A stretch of 64,000 nucleotides of DNA. Source: Megascapheus bottae. Lineage: Eukaryota; Chordata; Mammalia; Rodentia; Geomyidae. Below the pieces are notes generated by a model, which was not told the origin of the DNA, made no database searches, and saw nothing but the letters and a program-made list of their open reading frames with translations. The position numbers and the translations under genes are program-made. The DNA lies in the NCBI GenBank assembly GCA_024803745.1, contig JANJXV010000154.1:806001-870000 (forward strand), read 5' to 3'. Of the stretch, positions 35,370 to 48,402 are shown one piece after another (positions within the stretch are counted from its first letter, which is position 1; the number at the start of each line of letters is the position of its first letter).

Positions 35370-35804
35370 AAATGTAAATGCTTTCAGGTTCTAACAGGCA
35401 AAGCTATCACAATCCCTCCCTGATGGCTCAAAAGTGATTCAGCCCCCAGCTTTTCCTCTGACTCCAGTATTTCACAGGCCTCCGCCATTAGTACTGACAC
35501 CTCATTTCTTACTGGGAAATGGGATTTCCTAGGATGTCACCTAGGTGAGGGCTGCAGTTGGGAGCCACTTACTCATGCCTGAAATCCAACTTCTCAGTAA
35601 GCACACTGTTGAGACTCCAGTAGCTTGTGAGGGAAATGAAATGGCATGGTGTCCCAGTCATAATGAAGTAGTTTGTGCACTTGTATCATGCTTAGCTCCC
35701 CTGGGAACACCCCAGTGAAACAAACAGGCTCAGAGAGGAGCCAAGTATTCCAAGGCTTGGCCAGGAGTGGTGAGCAAACATGGGTTTGGAGGGGGAACAC
35801 TCAC

Positions 35805-35977
35805 TTTTTCAAGAGAATTTCCAGCAACTACTACATTGTCCTCCACTATTTGAAATTGTGCAGGAAGTTTCCCACATAAAAGAGATCACCTTTCTGGTAG
35901 GCAGGGATCAGCTTTGTCAGCAGCATCTCCAACAGGCCTTCCTCCAGGATCCATAGGTTACAAGGCTCATTCAGAGT
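35805..35977 (-). pseudogene. RALGDS-like REM exon 1 (unit B)
   Basis: Same sequence as 6966-7138 over the exon, including the EGLLEMLLTKLIPAYQKGDL block and the adjacent TAG TAG codons. Donor GTGAGTG lies at 35804-35798. Confidence 0.8.
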
Positions 35978-36746
35978 CTGAGCTGACTTACCATCACACT
36001 GTATTGGCAAAACAGTGGATATTTCAAACGTAGGAATGGGACCACACTTCACACTGAGGAATTGGTATAGAGTAGATTGGAAATGACACACTCTAATCTC
36101 AGTATAGTCACTTGAAAGCACACAAGAAGGTTGTAGTGTGTGGGCAGGATGATGGGTTCAAATAGGTTTCCTCTCAATATACCTCATCTGAGTTTCCCTG
36201 GAGTTTCCTGGCTTTCTTCCTAGAGAAATGCCTGATATACTGGAATTTTGTCTTGGCCCTGATCCAGCATCTACTTCTTCAAGTGAGACATCCATATCTC
36301 TCATGCCTGAGATCCGAGCCTCCTGACCTTTGGCAACAGCACAGCAACATCTTTCTTCCTCCTGAGCCACAGGCCAAGGGAGCTGACTTGAGCTGGTTGT
36401 CACATACAGTGGCTTGGTTACCAGGGTTCCATATTCTGTTCCATTGTGAGGGAGGTAGGGTCACATTTCAAGGCCCAATGACCAAAGCTCCTTGCTCACA
36501 GAAGACCTCCTCAAAGACATACTGGAGGCTGAATCTCCCTTCCCACCTCACATATGGATGTAGTAAACAGCACACCTTTTTGTTCAAATCCCAAGTCATT
36601 AACTAGGAGTAAGTGCTAGCCTGGTCTCAGGCTCAAGGAGCCTTTCTTAGGTAAGATCCAAACTTAACTGTCACTATTCCCCTTAGCCTTCACAAGACAT
36701 TTTGCTTCACAGTGCCTTCTCAGCTTGCATTTTGCCTCTTGCACAG

Positions 36747-36937
36747 TTTTTTTGCTAGTCCTGGGACTTGACCTCAGAGCCTGACCATTGTTCTTAGGCT
36801 TTCTTTAGGCTATAGCTGTCCCACCAAGCCACAGCACCACTTCCAGAGTTTTCTATGTATATGGTACTGCAGAATCAAACCGGACTCTTTTTGTGTGGTA
36901 GCCAAGCACTCTACAAATAGATGAAAGACCCAGGCCA
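36747..36937 (-). repeat. tRNA-derived SINE (unit B)
   Basis: Counterpart of 7908-8099; slightly shorter T-rich end. Confidence 0.8.
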
Positions 36938-37170
36938 TCTTGCACATATTTTTCACTTCAATCTACTAGGACGTTGTTAGGTTTCTGTGTCCTAATCTAT
37001 TTTTCTTCCTGATGAATATCTGTGCTGTCATCTGTAAAAATGCAAGTGGGAAAATCACAGAAGCATTGGTGACATAAAAAAAGTCTTACAGACATAGATA
37101 AGTGTTCATTCTTTGTAGGAGAAAGGATATTTTGATATGATGATGATGACTATTTATAAATACTTTATCT

Positions 37171-37375
37171 GGGTTTGGAGTTTGGCCCAGTGGTAGAGTG
37201 CTTGCCTAGCATCCATGAAGATCTAGGTTTGAGTCCTTAATATCACACAGATATAAAAATCCATATGGCAATGTGGCTCAAGTGGCAGAGGGCTAGACTT
37301 GGGAAAAGCCAAGAGCAGTGCTCAGGCCCTGAGTTCAAGCCCCAGAAAAAACAAAAGAAAAGAAAAGAAAAAAAT
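37171..37375 (+). repeat. tRNA-derived SINE (unit B)
   Basis: Counterpart of 8332-8541, with a small internal deletion before the A-rich tail (ggaatggc is missing). Confidence 0.85.
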
Positions 37376-37548
37376 GTGCTTTTTACAAGTTATTCACTCA
37401 CAGCATTTGCCTCTGAATTCTTCGCTTCTGCATCTTGTGACTTATCCCTTTTCCCTCAATGTAGACAAGAAAAACAGATTTTATTACTTGCTATCCTGTT
37501 GTCCAATCTTTGGATATTAATTCAAAATACAATATTGCCTGAGATATT

Positions 37549-37605
37549 GTGTGTGTGCATGTGTGTGTGTATCTGCCAATGGGTGCATGCACACATGTGT
37601 ACAGG
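37549..37605. repeat. GT-rich microsatellite (unit B)
   Basis: Counterpart of 8707-8765. 37606-38427 has no recognisable gene. Confidence 0.8.
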
Positions 37606-38427
37606 GTTTAGGGCTTACTCATAGGGCCTGTGTGATAACCCTCAGCATCTTTTCCTCAAAGGTATTGGTCTTTCACTTCTAGCTTATTATAGCTAATTGG
37701 AGTTGAGAGATTCACTCAATTTCTTGCCCTGTGCATTGGAACCCAGTGCTGGGTTCTCATATTGTTAATTGTAGCTATAGAGAAGCCTGAGGTCTGGGGA
37801 TCCTGGTTAGAATCCAGCCCCTGAAAGAAAGTCACTGATAGAAACCTTTATCTTCAGTTAAGCACGAATAAATAAGGCAAAAGTGGAACTGTGGCTCAGT
37901 TCCTCTTGTAGCAGCCATGAGAAAATTAGTAATTGGCAGCACCTGGTCCCTGAGAGAAATCCTTAGCACTGGTTCAAAAAAGGAAAGAAAATAATGAAAA
38001 AAATTAAAACTTGCTGAGGAATCCATAAGGATAAACGTGCCTGTGAATAATCTTGTCATTTCAGATTCCCTCAAGAGCTTATGTCTCTCTATATTTTTTC
38101 AAGTTTTTTTTAAAGATATTTACATATTTTCTATCTTTCTTAAACAGAGATAGCTATCCACAAAACACAAACACAAACTCTCACACAGTATACCACCCAC
38201 CCATAAGTGTCTGGCTATGTATATATGTATAGTCATATGTATTGATCTGTCTCTCTATACTAATATATTAATGCATAAACATATGTATTTAGACAAACAG
38301 GAAACATACATAGATAGGTCTCAGGCATTTCCAGATTTTGTGCAAGTCTTCTGAGTGCAACTTACCATTGTATTGTTTGTCAAGATAGAGTCCCTCTAAC
38401 TTTTGGCCAGCTTCTTGTCCTTTGATA

Positions 38428-38621
38428 CTTTTTTCTGCCAGTCCTCGGTTTTGAACGCTAGGCCTGGATGCTGTCACTGAGCTTGAGCTTCTTGCATTCA
38501 GTAGTTTATTGCAGATAAGAGTCTCATGGAGTTTCTGTCCTGGGCTGGCTTTGAATTGTGATCCTCAGATCTCAAACTCCTGAGTAGCTAGGATGACAGT
38601 CTTGAGCTACCAGTACCTGGT
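38428..38621 (-). repeat. Longer-type SINE (unit B)
   Basis: Counterpart of 9593-9786 at offset 28835. 38622-39404 has nothing I recognise. Confidence 0.75.
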
Positions 38622-39404
38622 TCCTTTGCCTCTTTTACCCTTTTTTTGGCCCCACCACAGGCATGGTATCTACCTTCCTATGTTCTCTCCACCTTCCCCC
38701 AGACAGGGGTCTGACAGATGCTTTCCACCCACTTATTCATGTCCTCCTCTGTATTGGCTGACAGCTAAGACATGCACTCACTTGTCTGGATGCCAAACAC
38801 AAAGCCATGTGATTGTTTCTCAGTCTGGAACATCCTATCAGATTTATAGCACCACAGAGGGTCAGGTTGATGCTCCTCCAGGGCTTCTTAAATTGTTCTC
38901 ATATTAATCCACAACACGTTTGTCATCACTTGTCCAGCTAATTCATGGACTAAAGCAGCATTCCCTACAAACTTAGATCCCAATACCATGAGGACACTCA
39001 AGGGTGCATTAGGAGTGTGACCTGCAGGTGGATGTGAGCCTGTCTAAGTTGGAGGGGATTTCTCCACCACAGGAAATGGAATACAAATTTAGAATCTGCT
39101 TTCATGAGGTGACAATCTCTGGCAGATGTTCTTATCAAATGTGGCACTGCCTACTTCTAGCTTAAAACATGGGTTGATGACCCAGCATAACAGAGAATGT
39201 ATTCACCCCGGCCCAACACATAGGCTGGGACCCTGAACTTTCAGGTAGCATTTGGCTTTGAAGGTCATGAGTTCTTAGTCTATAAATGATGAGCCCCCTC
39301 CCGTGAGGCATAGCAAACGGAGCCAAAGTGCAACCCAGTTAAGCACCAGATCAAGCTTCCCTTCTACAGTAGGGTATGGTTTGAAAAATGTGCATAGCTT
39401 CTGT

Positions 39405-39475
39405 TTGATGCCAGTCCAGAAAGGAAAGTCCATGAAACTCTCATTTCCAGTTAACTGCCAAGAAAAAGCCAAAGA
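39405..39475 (+). repeat. SINE middle-block remnant (unit B)
   Basis: Counterpart of 10570-10640. Confidence 0.6.
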
Positions 39476-39817
39476 TAGAGATGAAACTCAAGAGAGCTAG
39501 AGAGCCATCTGAAAAGAATGGTTACACCCTGCAACATCCTCATTACCTGATCTTGAAAACATCTCTGCGTGCATCCCAGCATGCAGCCAGCATCTGGGAT
39601 TGACAGTGACCCCTGCGCCCATTGGCAATCTGCACTGTCTCTGACATCTGAAATGTGAACCTCATTCTGTTGGGTTTGTGAAGCGGTGTCAACCCTTCAG
39701 AAGGAACCAACTGTGCCCTAACTCCCACTGTCCCCTGGGGCCCCTAGCATTCCCCCATCTGCACCCCTCCTGTGGCTTCTGATCCTAGGGAGCCCTCCTG
39801 CCCTGTCCAACACTCAT

Positions 39818-39970
39818 ATGAAGTGCATATTTCTTCTCCTGGGGCAACTTCTCCACAGACAGTACATGACATGCCTACTCTCGAGGCACGGGGAGATCCT
39901 GCCAAAGTAGCAAATCAGTGATAAGGACATAAAGTGATGAATAGAATTTTAGATCCTGATGGTAGACAGT
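39818..39970 (-). other. Exon-like block with in-frame stop (unit B)
   Basis: Counterpart of 10983-11135 at offset 28835. Acceptor and donor motifs are kept, but where A reads PVPEEWACH, B reads PVPRE-stop-ACH, so the 51-codon frame is interrupted. Confidence 0.3.
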
Positions 39971-40410
39971 CTGCAAAATCCAAGCGAGAATGGAATTGGA
40001 GGGGACCAGCGATCAGGATGTGGGCATGGAGCTTCCCTGCCAAGGGGGTGGGGGAAGTCACAGGCTGGGGGATGCACAGGATGATCCATGGGCATGTGCA
40101 GCTACTGGGTCACCCCCTTCTGCATCTCAGCCTTTGGCTTTGAGCTCTGTGATCGTCAAGATGTGCACAGTCTGTACTCTGGCTGGCAGAAGAAAGGACC
40201 CTGGGAAGACAATTGTAGACCCTTTGTGAGTGTAGGAAGGGTTAGGCTGGACACCCAGTCCAAGAGGAGCTAAAACTGGAGTCGAGGGGTGTGCAAGGAG
40301 TGGGTGTGAGGGTTGTGGGCAGTCACAGTCACGGCAGAGGTGGCTCTGTCTGTGGGGTGAGTGCCTCCCTGCAGGCACAGAACTGGACATATCAGAGATC
40401 CACATGAAAA

Positions 40411-40530
40411 GGAAAAGCTGGAAATGGCACTATGGTTCAAATGGTAGAGCATCAACCTTGAGCAAAAGAGCTCAGGGACAGTACCCAGGACCTGAGTTCA
40501 AGCCTCATGACTGTAAAAGAAAAAGAACCA
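40411..40530 (+). repeat. tRNA-derived SINE, 3' half (unit B)
   Basis: Counterpart of 11577-11695. 40531-41769 holds no gene I can support. Confidence 0.75.
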
Positions 40531-41769
40531 GGACTATGAGATGGATCCTGGTACTCTCTTGGTCTAATCAGACACAAGAAGAGGCCGGGATAGGCTGTGG
40601 AAAAACACAGAGAACATCTTCCCCCAGCTCATCCTGTCCTGCATGCAGGGACAGCCTTGTAACTAGGGCTACGGTGAGATCATCTTCACCCCTGTGCTGC
40701 CATCTGAATTGTAGGCCTCTGTCCTGGCATGGGGTGTCCTGATGGCTGAGCAGGTGCCCTAACCCTAGATGGAGAGCAGCCACTGACTGTGGTATCTAAG
40801 GAGAGGTCTGTTCCATAGCTATCAGGCCACCCAGCATGGGAGCCATAACCACCCCCCACCCAGGTAGAGGCCAATGGTTCTCCAGGTGCTACTAACATTG
40901 CCCCACCCCTAGCTCTGGGTACACGTGACATTCCCTCCACAAGGAGCAGGACTAAGTGAAGGATCAGGAAGCTGCCTATGGGCTTCAGATGATGGCCAGG
41001 CTGGCACTACAGATGGCCTCAATCTGTCAGCACCTTCCCCTGCCTCCATCATTCCTCCATCATGCTTCTCTACCTCCCACCCATTAACCTTGGAAACCAA
41101 TGAACTGGGCTCTCATCATTCCTCTCATCTCTTCACCCACCTTGCCATGCGTCCATCCCTCTGTCACTTCCACCCCACACACATCCCACCACCAGCCACC
41201 CTCTAGCTTATGAGGATCTCAGAGGAAGCTCTTGGTGAAGGGCTTGTGACCACAAAACAGTTACTATCACCCGCTCCGGCCTGATCCACCACAGAATAAG
41301 AACAGCCAAGCAGGCACACACTGCAGCAGAGTTGCTCTGCTGCCACTCTGATTTCTTCATGGCCAGGACTTGGCTCTCCTCAGCCTCTCAGCTCAGTAAC
41401 CAGAACATTGTGCTTTCACAGAGCCATGGCTTCCAGTCTCCATGGACACAATGACATCAAGGTGATGTCAACTTCCCCATCTCTATATACTTCTAACTAT
41501 GGGATGGGAGCTGAGGTTCTCTTCTGTGACTCCATCCGCTAAGAGGCTCATGCAGATTTCTATCCTTTGCTCATCATGGTGACTCTTTGGTTAACAAGTC
41601 ACTGCTGGGCTTCCAGTTCACCACATATAGAACCCATACTCCAACACTTTTCTTAGAAGGACTGATGACTTTTAAATATTCTCTAGTTTTAAATTTCTAG
41701 TTCCTTCTCTCTTTCATTTATATATTTCCCTTCCTCATATCCTTCTCTTTTTTACCTTCCTTCTTTCAT

Positions 41770-41980
41770 TCCTGGCCTTGAACTCAAAACCTGGAGCTTT
41801 TTCTTAGCTTTTCTTTGCTCAAGGTAGCACTCTAGCTCTTGAGCCACAGCTCTACTTCAATCTTTGTTCTTGCTCTAAACTGGGAGTATGAGTCTCATGC
41901 ATTTTTCCCTTTGCTGGGTTGGTTTTAAACCACAATACTAAGATCAGGATCCTGAATATGCCTCGGATTACAGGTATTAT
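41770..41980 (-). repeat. Longer-type SINE, diverged (unit B)
   Basis: Counterpart of 12935-13145. 41981-42922 holds no recognisable gene. Confidence 0.65.
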
Positions 41981-42922
41981 CTAATCAAAACAAATTCCTG
42001 ATTTCTTTTTTAGACATAATTAGTTCTTTCAGGTGAGCCACCAGCCACTCATGCGAGAGCATTGCAGGATCCCAGCATTCATCTTGTCTCCAGTCTTATT
42101 CCATCCATCTCACAATGGTCATCTAAAACACCCTGCTTCATGCTTGAAGTCGCAATGAACGTTCTCAACGCCATGAGAAGCCCCCTTAAGCTCTGCCTCA
42201 GACATGCCCAGCCCCCATCCCACTTCCACATGAGCATTTGTTTAGGAGAAATTTCCTGAGTACATCATCATCTTTTCCTCACCATTCAAATTTCATCTTT
42301 GGAGTCATTTCTCCCAGACAAAGAGGAACATGATCCCTGGTTTGATAGCAGCTCCAGCTTCATAGTCCCAGCCACCAACACCCCCCCTTAACCTTGCCAG
42401 ACACCTGAATTCAAGAACAATGTTTTCACTACCCCTGACTCTTATCAAATGTTTTAACTTATACAGTGCATTAAAATAATTTTACTAAATGGAATAAACA
42501 CATGGCATCAAGCTTCAGAATCTTTGCACCTGAACTTTTAGTGAATAACAGACACACCAGCATTTCTGTAGCCAACAGAAATCTTAGCTTTGAGATTTCA
42601 GCATTCCTGGTATCCAAGTTTGGATGTGCTAACACTGCCCTTAATGAGGCACTTCAACCACACAATCCCACAACAATCACTGTCATTTGACATTCACTGG
42701 TAGGTGGTGCTAGGAAAAAGACTGATGTGCCAACTCCATGCTGGCTTGACCTATGCCATCTTCAAACCTGGAGCAAGTGGGGCTCCTCTCTCCGTGACAT
42801 CTTTTGTGTACTACCCCAGGAGGACCTTTACCTTGAGTCAAAATTATGAAGACTATCTCTACCAGCAAAGATTCCAGTGAGATGTGCCTACATGGATAAA
42901 GCTAAAATCTCACTAAAGTGAG

Positions 42923-43119
42923 GTTGTTGGCAGTGCTGGAGCCTGAACTCAGGGCCTGGGCACTAAGCATTTGTACTCAAGACTAGCCCTTTACCACTTG
43001 AGCCCAAACTCCATTCCCAGCTGTTTTTATTTTTGGTAGTAAGAATCTATCAGACTTTCCTGTTCTAGGTGACTTGGAACTTCCATACTCAGATCTCAGC
43101 CTCCTGACCAGCCTGGATT
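42923..43119 (-). repeat. Longer-type SINE (unit B)
   Basis: Counterpart of 14088-14283. 43120-43532 has no identifiable product. Confidence 0.7.
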
Positions 43120-43532
43120 AAAAGTGTGGATCAGCCATGCGCCACACCTGAGGACTTCTGCCAGCACATTTTTTCCCAAAAATTGGAAGAAGAAGATGAG
43201 GGAGGATTGGGCTCATCCTGCCCTGCATATGAAGGAGAGCATCAGCCCGTGAAATTCATTTCCTGTTGTAGGCTGCTGGAGAAAAGGTAGCAAATAGGCA
43301 CAGGCTGGCAGCAGATGCCACAGAACAACTTGTGACCAAGACTCCCAGAGCAGACCTCAGAATCGATGACAGAGTTGGATCTATCCAGTAACAGAGGCAG
43401 TGGTGACACCTGAAACTGCGCGTTTGAGCCTTTGCTGCTAGTAAACAGGGCCACCTATGTCTCAATGAGAAAGGTGAGATTTTGGTGGAGAAGGTGAGAT
43501 TAAACATTATGTATCATGCAAGAAGACAGACT

Positions 43533-43989
43533 ATAAGGGGTCTTTTATTATTCCAAGTGAAATTTTGGATTTCCTCTTCTGTTTCTTTAAAGAATGACAT
43601 TGGGATATTGATTGAAGGTTGCCATTTTTACAATATTACTCCTTCCAAACGAGGAGCATAGGTTTTTGCATTTCCTCAGTTCTGCGTTAATTTCCTTCTC
43701 CAGGGTTTATAGTTCCATCAAAAAGGTGCTTTACATTCTAAGTTAATTCCTAGGTATTTTATTTTCTTTGATAGCAAAATGAGTTGCTATCCTGATTCTT
43801 GCCTCATTCCTCTCGTTTCTTGGCATATAAGAAGGCAGTTGACATTGAAGGTTAATTTTATACCCTTCTACCTTACCAAAGTTTTATATCAGCTCAAGCA
43901 GCTTCGGAGTAGAGACTATAGGGTTCTTTAAATACAGAATCATGTCATCTGTAAGGAGAGAAAGTTTCAGTTCCTCTTTCACTTTTCCT
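43533..43989 (-). mobile_element. L1 fragment, inverted part of a rearranged insertion (unit B)
   Basis: Counterpart of 14698-15188 but about 35 bp shorter: text between gatattgat and ttgccatttt is missing near 43611. Confidence 0.8.
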
Positions 43990-44385
43990 CCTCACTGCAG
44001 TTAGAATGGCCAAGATCCAGAAATCTAATAACTTATGCTGGAGGGGATGTGGCCAGGAGGGATCACTACTACACTGTGGTGGGATTGCAAACTCGTTCAA
44101 CCACTATGGAAAGCACTATGGCAGTATCCCAAAAAGACTAAACATAGAGCTCCCCTGTGATCCAGCAATTTCACTACTTGACAATCGTCCAGATAGGACA
44201 TACTAAATTTACTAGAACAATAACATTTATCACAGCACTATTTACTATAGCAAAGGTATGGAACCAACCCAGATGCCCGTCAGTTGATGAGTAGATCAAA
44301 TATGGTATTTTTCACAATGGAATTCTGTGCTTCTGTCAGAAAGAATGACATAGACGAATTTGTAAGGAAATAGAGAGACTGTAAG
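43990..44385 (+). mobile_element. L1 fragment, forward part of a rearranged insertion (unit B)
   Basis: Counterpart of 15189-15585, ORF2 C-terminal region. The frame 44006-44206 retains [13 protein letters not shown] and then shifts. Confidence 0.8.
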
Positions 44386-44448
44386 TTTAGAAATTAGTTT
44401 CTGTCTCCTTCTCTATCTCTGTACAATTTAGAAGTTCCTCTTTCTCTC

Positions 44449-44515
44449 ACTTTCTGTCTCTTTTCTCTTTTTCTCTCTCTCTTTCTGTCTCTCTCTGTCT
44501 CTCTCTTTCTCTCTC

Positions 44516-44584
<69 letters not shown>
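44449..44584. repeat. CT microsatellite (unit B)
   Basis: Counterpart of 15655-15782 with different interruptions. The Arg-Glu frames over it are artefacts. Confidence 0.95.
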
Positions 44585-44585
<1 letters not shown>

Positions 44586-44588
<3 letters not shown>

Positions 44589-44756
44589 CTTAGGGTTGAA
44601 CTCAGGGACTGAGCTACTTTTGCTCAAGGTTAGCACTCTACCATTTGGACCACAGTGCTGCTTCTGGCTTGCTCTTTTCACGTAGTATTGAGGAATCTAA
44701 CCCAGGCCTTCATCCTTGATAGGTTAGCACTCTACCACTAAGCCACACAGTCAGCT
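44586..44756 (-). repeat. tRNA-derived SINE (unit B)
   Basis: Counterpart of 15786-15956 at offset 28800. Confidence 0.75.
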
Positions 44757-44759
44757 TTT

Positions 44760-46560
44760 AGAGGTTTCTGACAAAGGTTTTCCTACATGCTATTATTTCT
44801 TCTGTGAGTGCTCTTAATGCTTGCTGAAGGTTGACTTTGTTTAGAAGACTTACCTTAATGCTCCCATATACAGAGATTCTATATATAGCTGAATGTTTTT
44901 CATTACTCAGAATTTCTCTATTGTGTATGTTCTGAAATGTACTGAAGACTGACTTCTGATTAAAAGTCATTGCACATTTGTTGTATTCATTAGTTTTCTT
45001 TTCTTCTGTGGGAATCAGGTTTGTGATGAACACAGAAGTATGCCTTCCAGGTCAAACAATTTCCACATTTGTAATATTCATAAGGTTTTTCTCTCCTATG
45101 TGCATTTTATACTTAGTCATGCGTTCATGATGGATTTTTCATATTCTTATATTCATACGATTTTTATCCTGTGTCTGTGTGGTATCATGCAAACTCAACT
45201 ATGAGTTCTTCAAAAAAATTTCCCTTTCATTTTATTCATAGGATTCTATCCTGTGGGTGTTTAGTGATAAATCTAGACTTGTGCCTTCTGGGGAAAAGAC
45301 TGAACATTTGCTACATTCATTAAGGGTTTTATCTTGTGTTGTTTCTGTGACACAAGCTGAGTTTTCTTCCACAGACTAAAAAGTCTTTCCTATTTATTAC
45401 ATTGCTAAGGCTTCTCATATGTGTGAACTCTCTTACGCTTCCTGAAGGGTGAATACTGCACGAAAGACTTTCAACTTTGGTTATATTCCTAAGGTTTCTA
45501 ATATGTGTGAATTCTGTTATGCCTCCTGTAATGTGACTTCCATCTGAAGGTCTTACCACATTTGATGCACTCGTACAGTTTCTCTCCTGTGTGTGTTCTC
45601 TGATGAAATTTGAGGGAAGACTTCCATTTGAAAGACATTCCACATCGGTTACATTCATAAGGTTTTTCTCCTGTTTGAATTGTCTTATGCATGTTGAGGT
45701 TTGGCTTCTGTGTGAAGGACTTTCCACATATGTTGCACTCATAAGGTGTTTCTCCTGAGTATATTCTCTGATGAACATGGAGTTTTACCTTCCATTTGAA
45801 AGACTTTCCACATTCACTACATGCATAAGTTTTCTCTCCTGTGTGTTTTCTATAATGCCCATCAAGATATGACTTCCAATTGAAGGTCTTTCCACATTTG
45901 TTGCACACATAAGGTTTCTCTCCTGTGTGTGTTCTTTGACGCAATTTGAGGGAAGATTTCTGTCTGAAAGACTTTACACATTGGTTACATTCATAAGGTT
46001 TCACTCCTGTGTATATTCTCTGATGAACACGAAGTTTTCCCTTCCCTTGGAAAGACTTTCCACATTCATTACACTTATAAGATTTCTCTCTCCCGTGTGT
46101 GTTATTTGATGAACTCGAAGGTGTATCTTCTGGGTGAAAGACTTTTCACATTTGTTACATTCATAAGGTTTCTCTTCTGTGTGTCTTCTCTGGTGCAAAG
46201 TGAGGTATGATTTCAGTCTAAAAGTCTTCCCACATTTATCCCATTCATAAGATTTCTCTTCTGTGTGAGGTCTCTGATGTGTGCTGAGAGCTGAATTCTG
46301 GGCAGAAATTTTATTACGTTCCTCATATTCATAAGGTTTGTCTTCTCTTGGAGATCGAGGTTGGAGCGTCAGGTCTGACTTCTCAGAAATTAATTTTCAC
46401 ACTTGATGTACGCATCACATATCTCAGGATATTTGCTCTGAGGTATTGTAAGGCGTATTTCATTACTGAAAGATTTCTCACATTCACTACATGTATGAGG
46501 AGTCTCTCCTGTGTACATTTTCGGATGTGTAGTGATGGTCGGTGTTAAGTACAATATTTT
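44760..46560 (-). pseudogene. Degenerate C2H2 finger array (unit B)
   Basis: Counterpart of 15960-17760. The main frame is 45498-46004 (168 codons). It keeps the last finger complete (GKTFRWKSHYRRHNRIH) where unit A has TAA. Its second finger has LRQRTH where A has LHQRTH, losing a zinc ligand. HQRIY and HKTIQ are degenerate in both units. Residues in fingers differ between copies (GHYRKH against GHNRTH). Confidence 0.85.
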
Positions 46561-46563
46561 TCA

Positions 46564-46976
46564 TCACACAGTACATTTAGCAGTTTTCCTCCCTCCCTGA
46601 AGAATTTCTTGGGCAGGGAGAACAGAATTATGATACTGCAGATCTTTTGGACTGTCACAATCATGAATAAAATGCTCTGAATATCCGATGGATTTTTTAA
46701 GAACAGGAGACATACGAGATCTATATGCAGCATGCATCTCATCAGGCTTAGGAGACAGAAGCATGTTCTGACACTTAATGAACTCCTCAGTCCTCACCCC
46801 TAAGTTGTTACCGTTATTACTAATCAGCTCTGGATTATGTGTAGAGCTCAAATTTAAAGTTCTTGCAAATCTCACATTTTCCTCCACTTCGATACTACTT
46901 GCAACTGCTACTTCACATAGACATTCATGTGGACTTTCCTGGCAAGTCTTGAACACATTTTCCATTACCTGGACAT
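46564..46976 (-). CDS. ZNF linker frame ending in TGA TGA (unit B)
   Basis: 137 codons from the splice acceptor, DVQVMENVFKTCQESPHECL onward, ending KTAKCTV at TGA TGA. It differs from unit A at about nine residues (for example FQET to CQES, NPGV to NPEL, PARE to PAQE) and stays fully open. Confidence 0.6.
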
Positions 46977-47411
46977 CTAAAATGAGTCCTAGAAAAAAAG
47001 ACACAAACATACATGAGATACAAATATTCCTTACTGTAAAGGTAATGACTTTACTTTCCCATCCTAAGTGTTAGATATTTTAAAATATAAAAGTGGAAAT
47101 TGATTTGTGAGAAATATATGCTTTTCTCCCTAACATATTAAGAAAATGATATTTTACAATGACCAATAATGTTTTTCTGTGTTTTAGTTCTCTTTTTATA
47201 TCACAGGAAATATTTATTGAAATTACCCATCTATGTATTGCTACAGTTTTAAGCTGAGTACTAACTATAGCATACCTGCAGCTGTTTTTTTTGAAATACT
47301 GTTTTGTTTATACATTGAGGAATAGCTGCCTTTCTTTTATTTTTGAGAAATAATCTAAATATTGTGCTGTTTTGCATCTTTTTAAAACTTTCTTCTCTTT
47401 TCTTTTCTTTT

Positions 47412-47573
47412 TTTTTTGTAGTTCATAGGCCTTGGCCCTGTCCCTGAACACTTCAGCAGAAGACTATAACCCCTATCCTTGAGCTACAGCCCCACATACT
47501 CTTTTCTAGAGTTAACTACAGATAAGAGTCTCAGGTCCTGAGTAGCAGATAGGATTACCTTACCCAGTTTCAA
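47412..47573 (-). repeat. Decayed SINE in the ZNF intron (unit B)
   Basis: Counterpart of 18612-18775. 46977-47411 and 47574-47910 hold nothing else I recognise. Confidence 0.55.
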
Positions 47574-47910
47574 TGCTGTTTGCTTATTAACCATTAACTG
47601 AGGAACACGAATTTTTTCTAGATTCAGCGGCCACAAGTTTGGTGTATATGTCTGTTTGCCTTTGATCCAAGCAAGAACGATTCTTGAGAGTAAGGACTTA
47701 CACCTATATCCCTTCAGTTACAACTTCTCACTAAAGTCTCAATTTAGGTATTTGTGGGAATTTTGAAATTTGTTTCTTTCCATTTGAAGTCTTATAAAAA
47801 TTCCTTTTCTAACACTCCTGTCCCTCAGAACCATGGAAGACCAGAAAATCCCCAGCTCATTGTCTAGTTAATTTTCTTATGTTGATTGAAACTTTGTTGT
47901 TTTTCGTTTC

Positions 47911-48090
47911 CTTCCATTCCTGGGTTTAAACTTAAGACCTAACCACTGTCCTTGGGTTTTCTCAAGACTAGAACCCCACCAATGAAGTCATTACTTCTGG
48001 CTTTTTCTATGTATGTGGTAATAAGGAATCAAACCTCTGTCTTTGTGCATGCTAGGCAAGCACTCTACCACTAGGCTCAATTTCTGGTGG
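47911..48090 (-). repeat. tRNA-derived SINE (unit B)
   Basis: Counterpart of 19110-19290. Confidence 0.75.
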
Positions 48091-48222
48091 AAAGATCTGG
48101 TTCTGAATACCAGTCTCTTCCTACCAGCAAAAAGATATTATCCTTATCAGAGAATAATGCCCTGACTTACTCCTTGTTTGCTCAATCATTTATAGTCTTA
48201 GTTTTAAAGAAATGAAAGATCA

Positions 48223-48223
48223 T

Positions 48224-48267
<44 letters not shown>

Positions 48268-48350
48268 TATTTCTTTCTTCCTTTCCTTCCTTCCCTCTTT
48301 CTTCCCTCTTTCTTCTTTCTTTCTTCCTTTCTTTCTTTCTTCCTTTCTTC

Positions 48351-48402
<52 letters not shown>
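48223..48402. repeat. CTTT microsatellite, expanded and interrupted (unit B)
   Basis: About 180 bp of CTTT with CCTT and CCCT variants in the middle, against 63 bp of pure CTTT in unit A. Open frames over it are artefacts. Confidence 0.95.

Larger units (their letters stand above)
33713..35977 (-). pseudogene. RALGDS/RGL-like pseudogene, REM-domain half (unit B)
   Basis: Second copy of the pseudogene at 4876-7138, with REM exon 1 (35805-35977), REM exon 2 (34632-34853) and linker exon (about 33713-34475). All the disabling changes I identified in unit A are also here: the TAG TAG pair replacing Gln-Gln, TGA replacing the conserved Trp, and the frameshift in the linker. They therefore predate the duplication. 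Copy-specific changes are few: a 2 bp insertion near 34602 in the intron and a changed end of the linker frame, which now stops at 33689. CDC25-domain exons are absent here too. Confidence 0.75.
36124..37480. other. Segment that recurs in inverted orientation (unit B)
   Basis: Counterpart of 7285-8650. Its minus-strand frames 36158-36403 and 36279-36464 are identical in protein to those of unit A. The reverse complement matches 54934-56303 and 62360-63733 in the same unit, at a distance of 17-27 kb. Confidence 0.85.
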
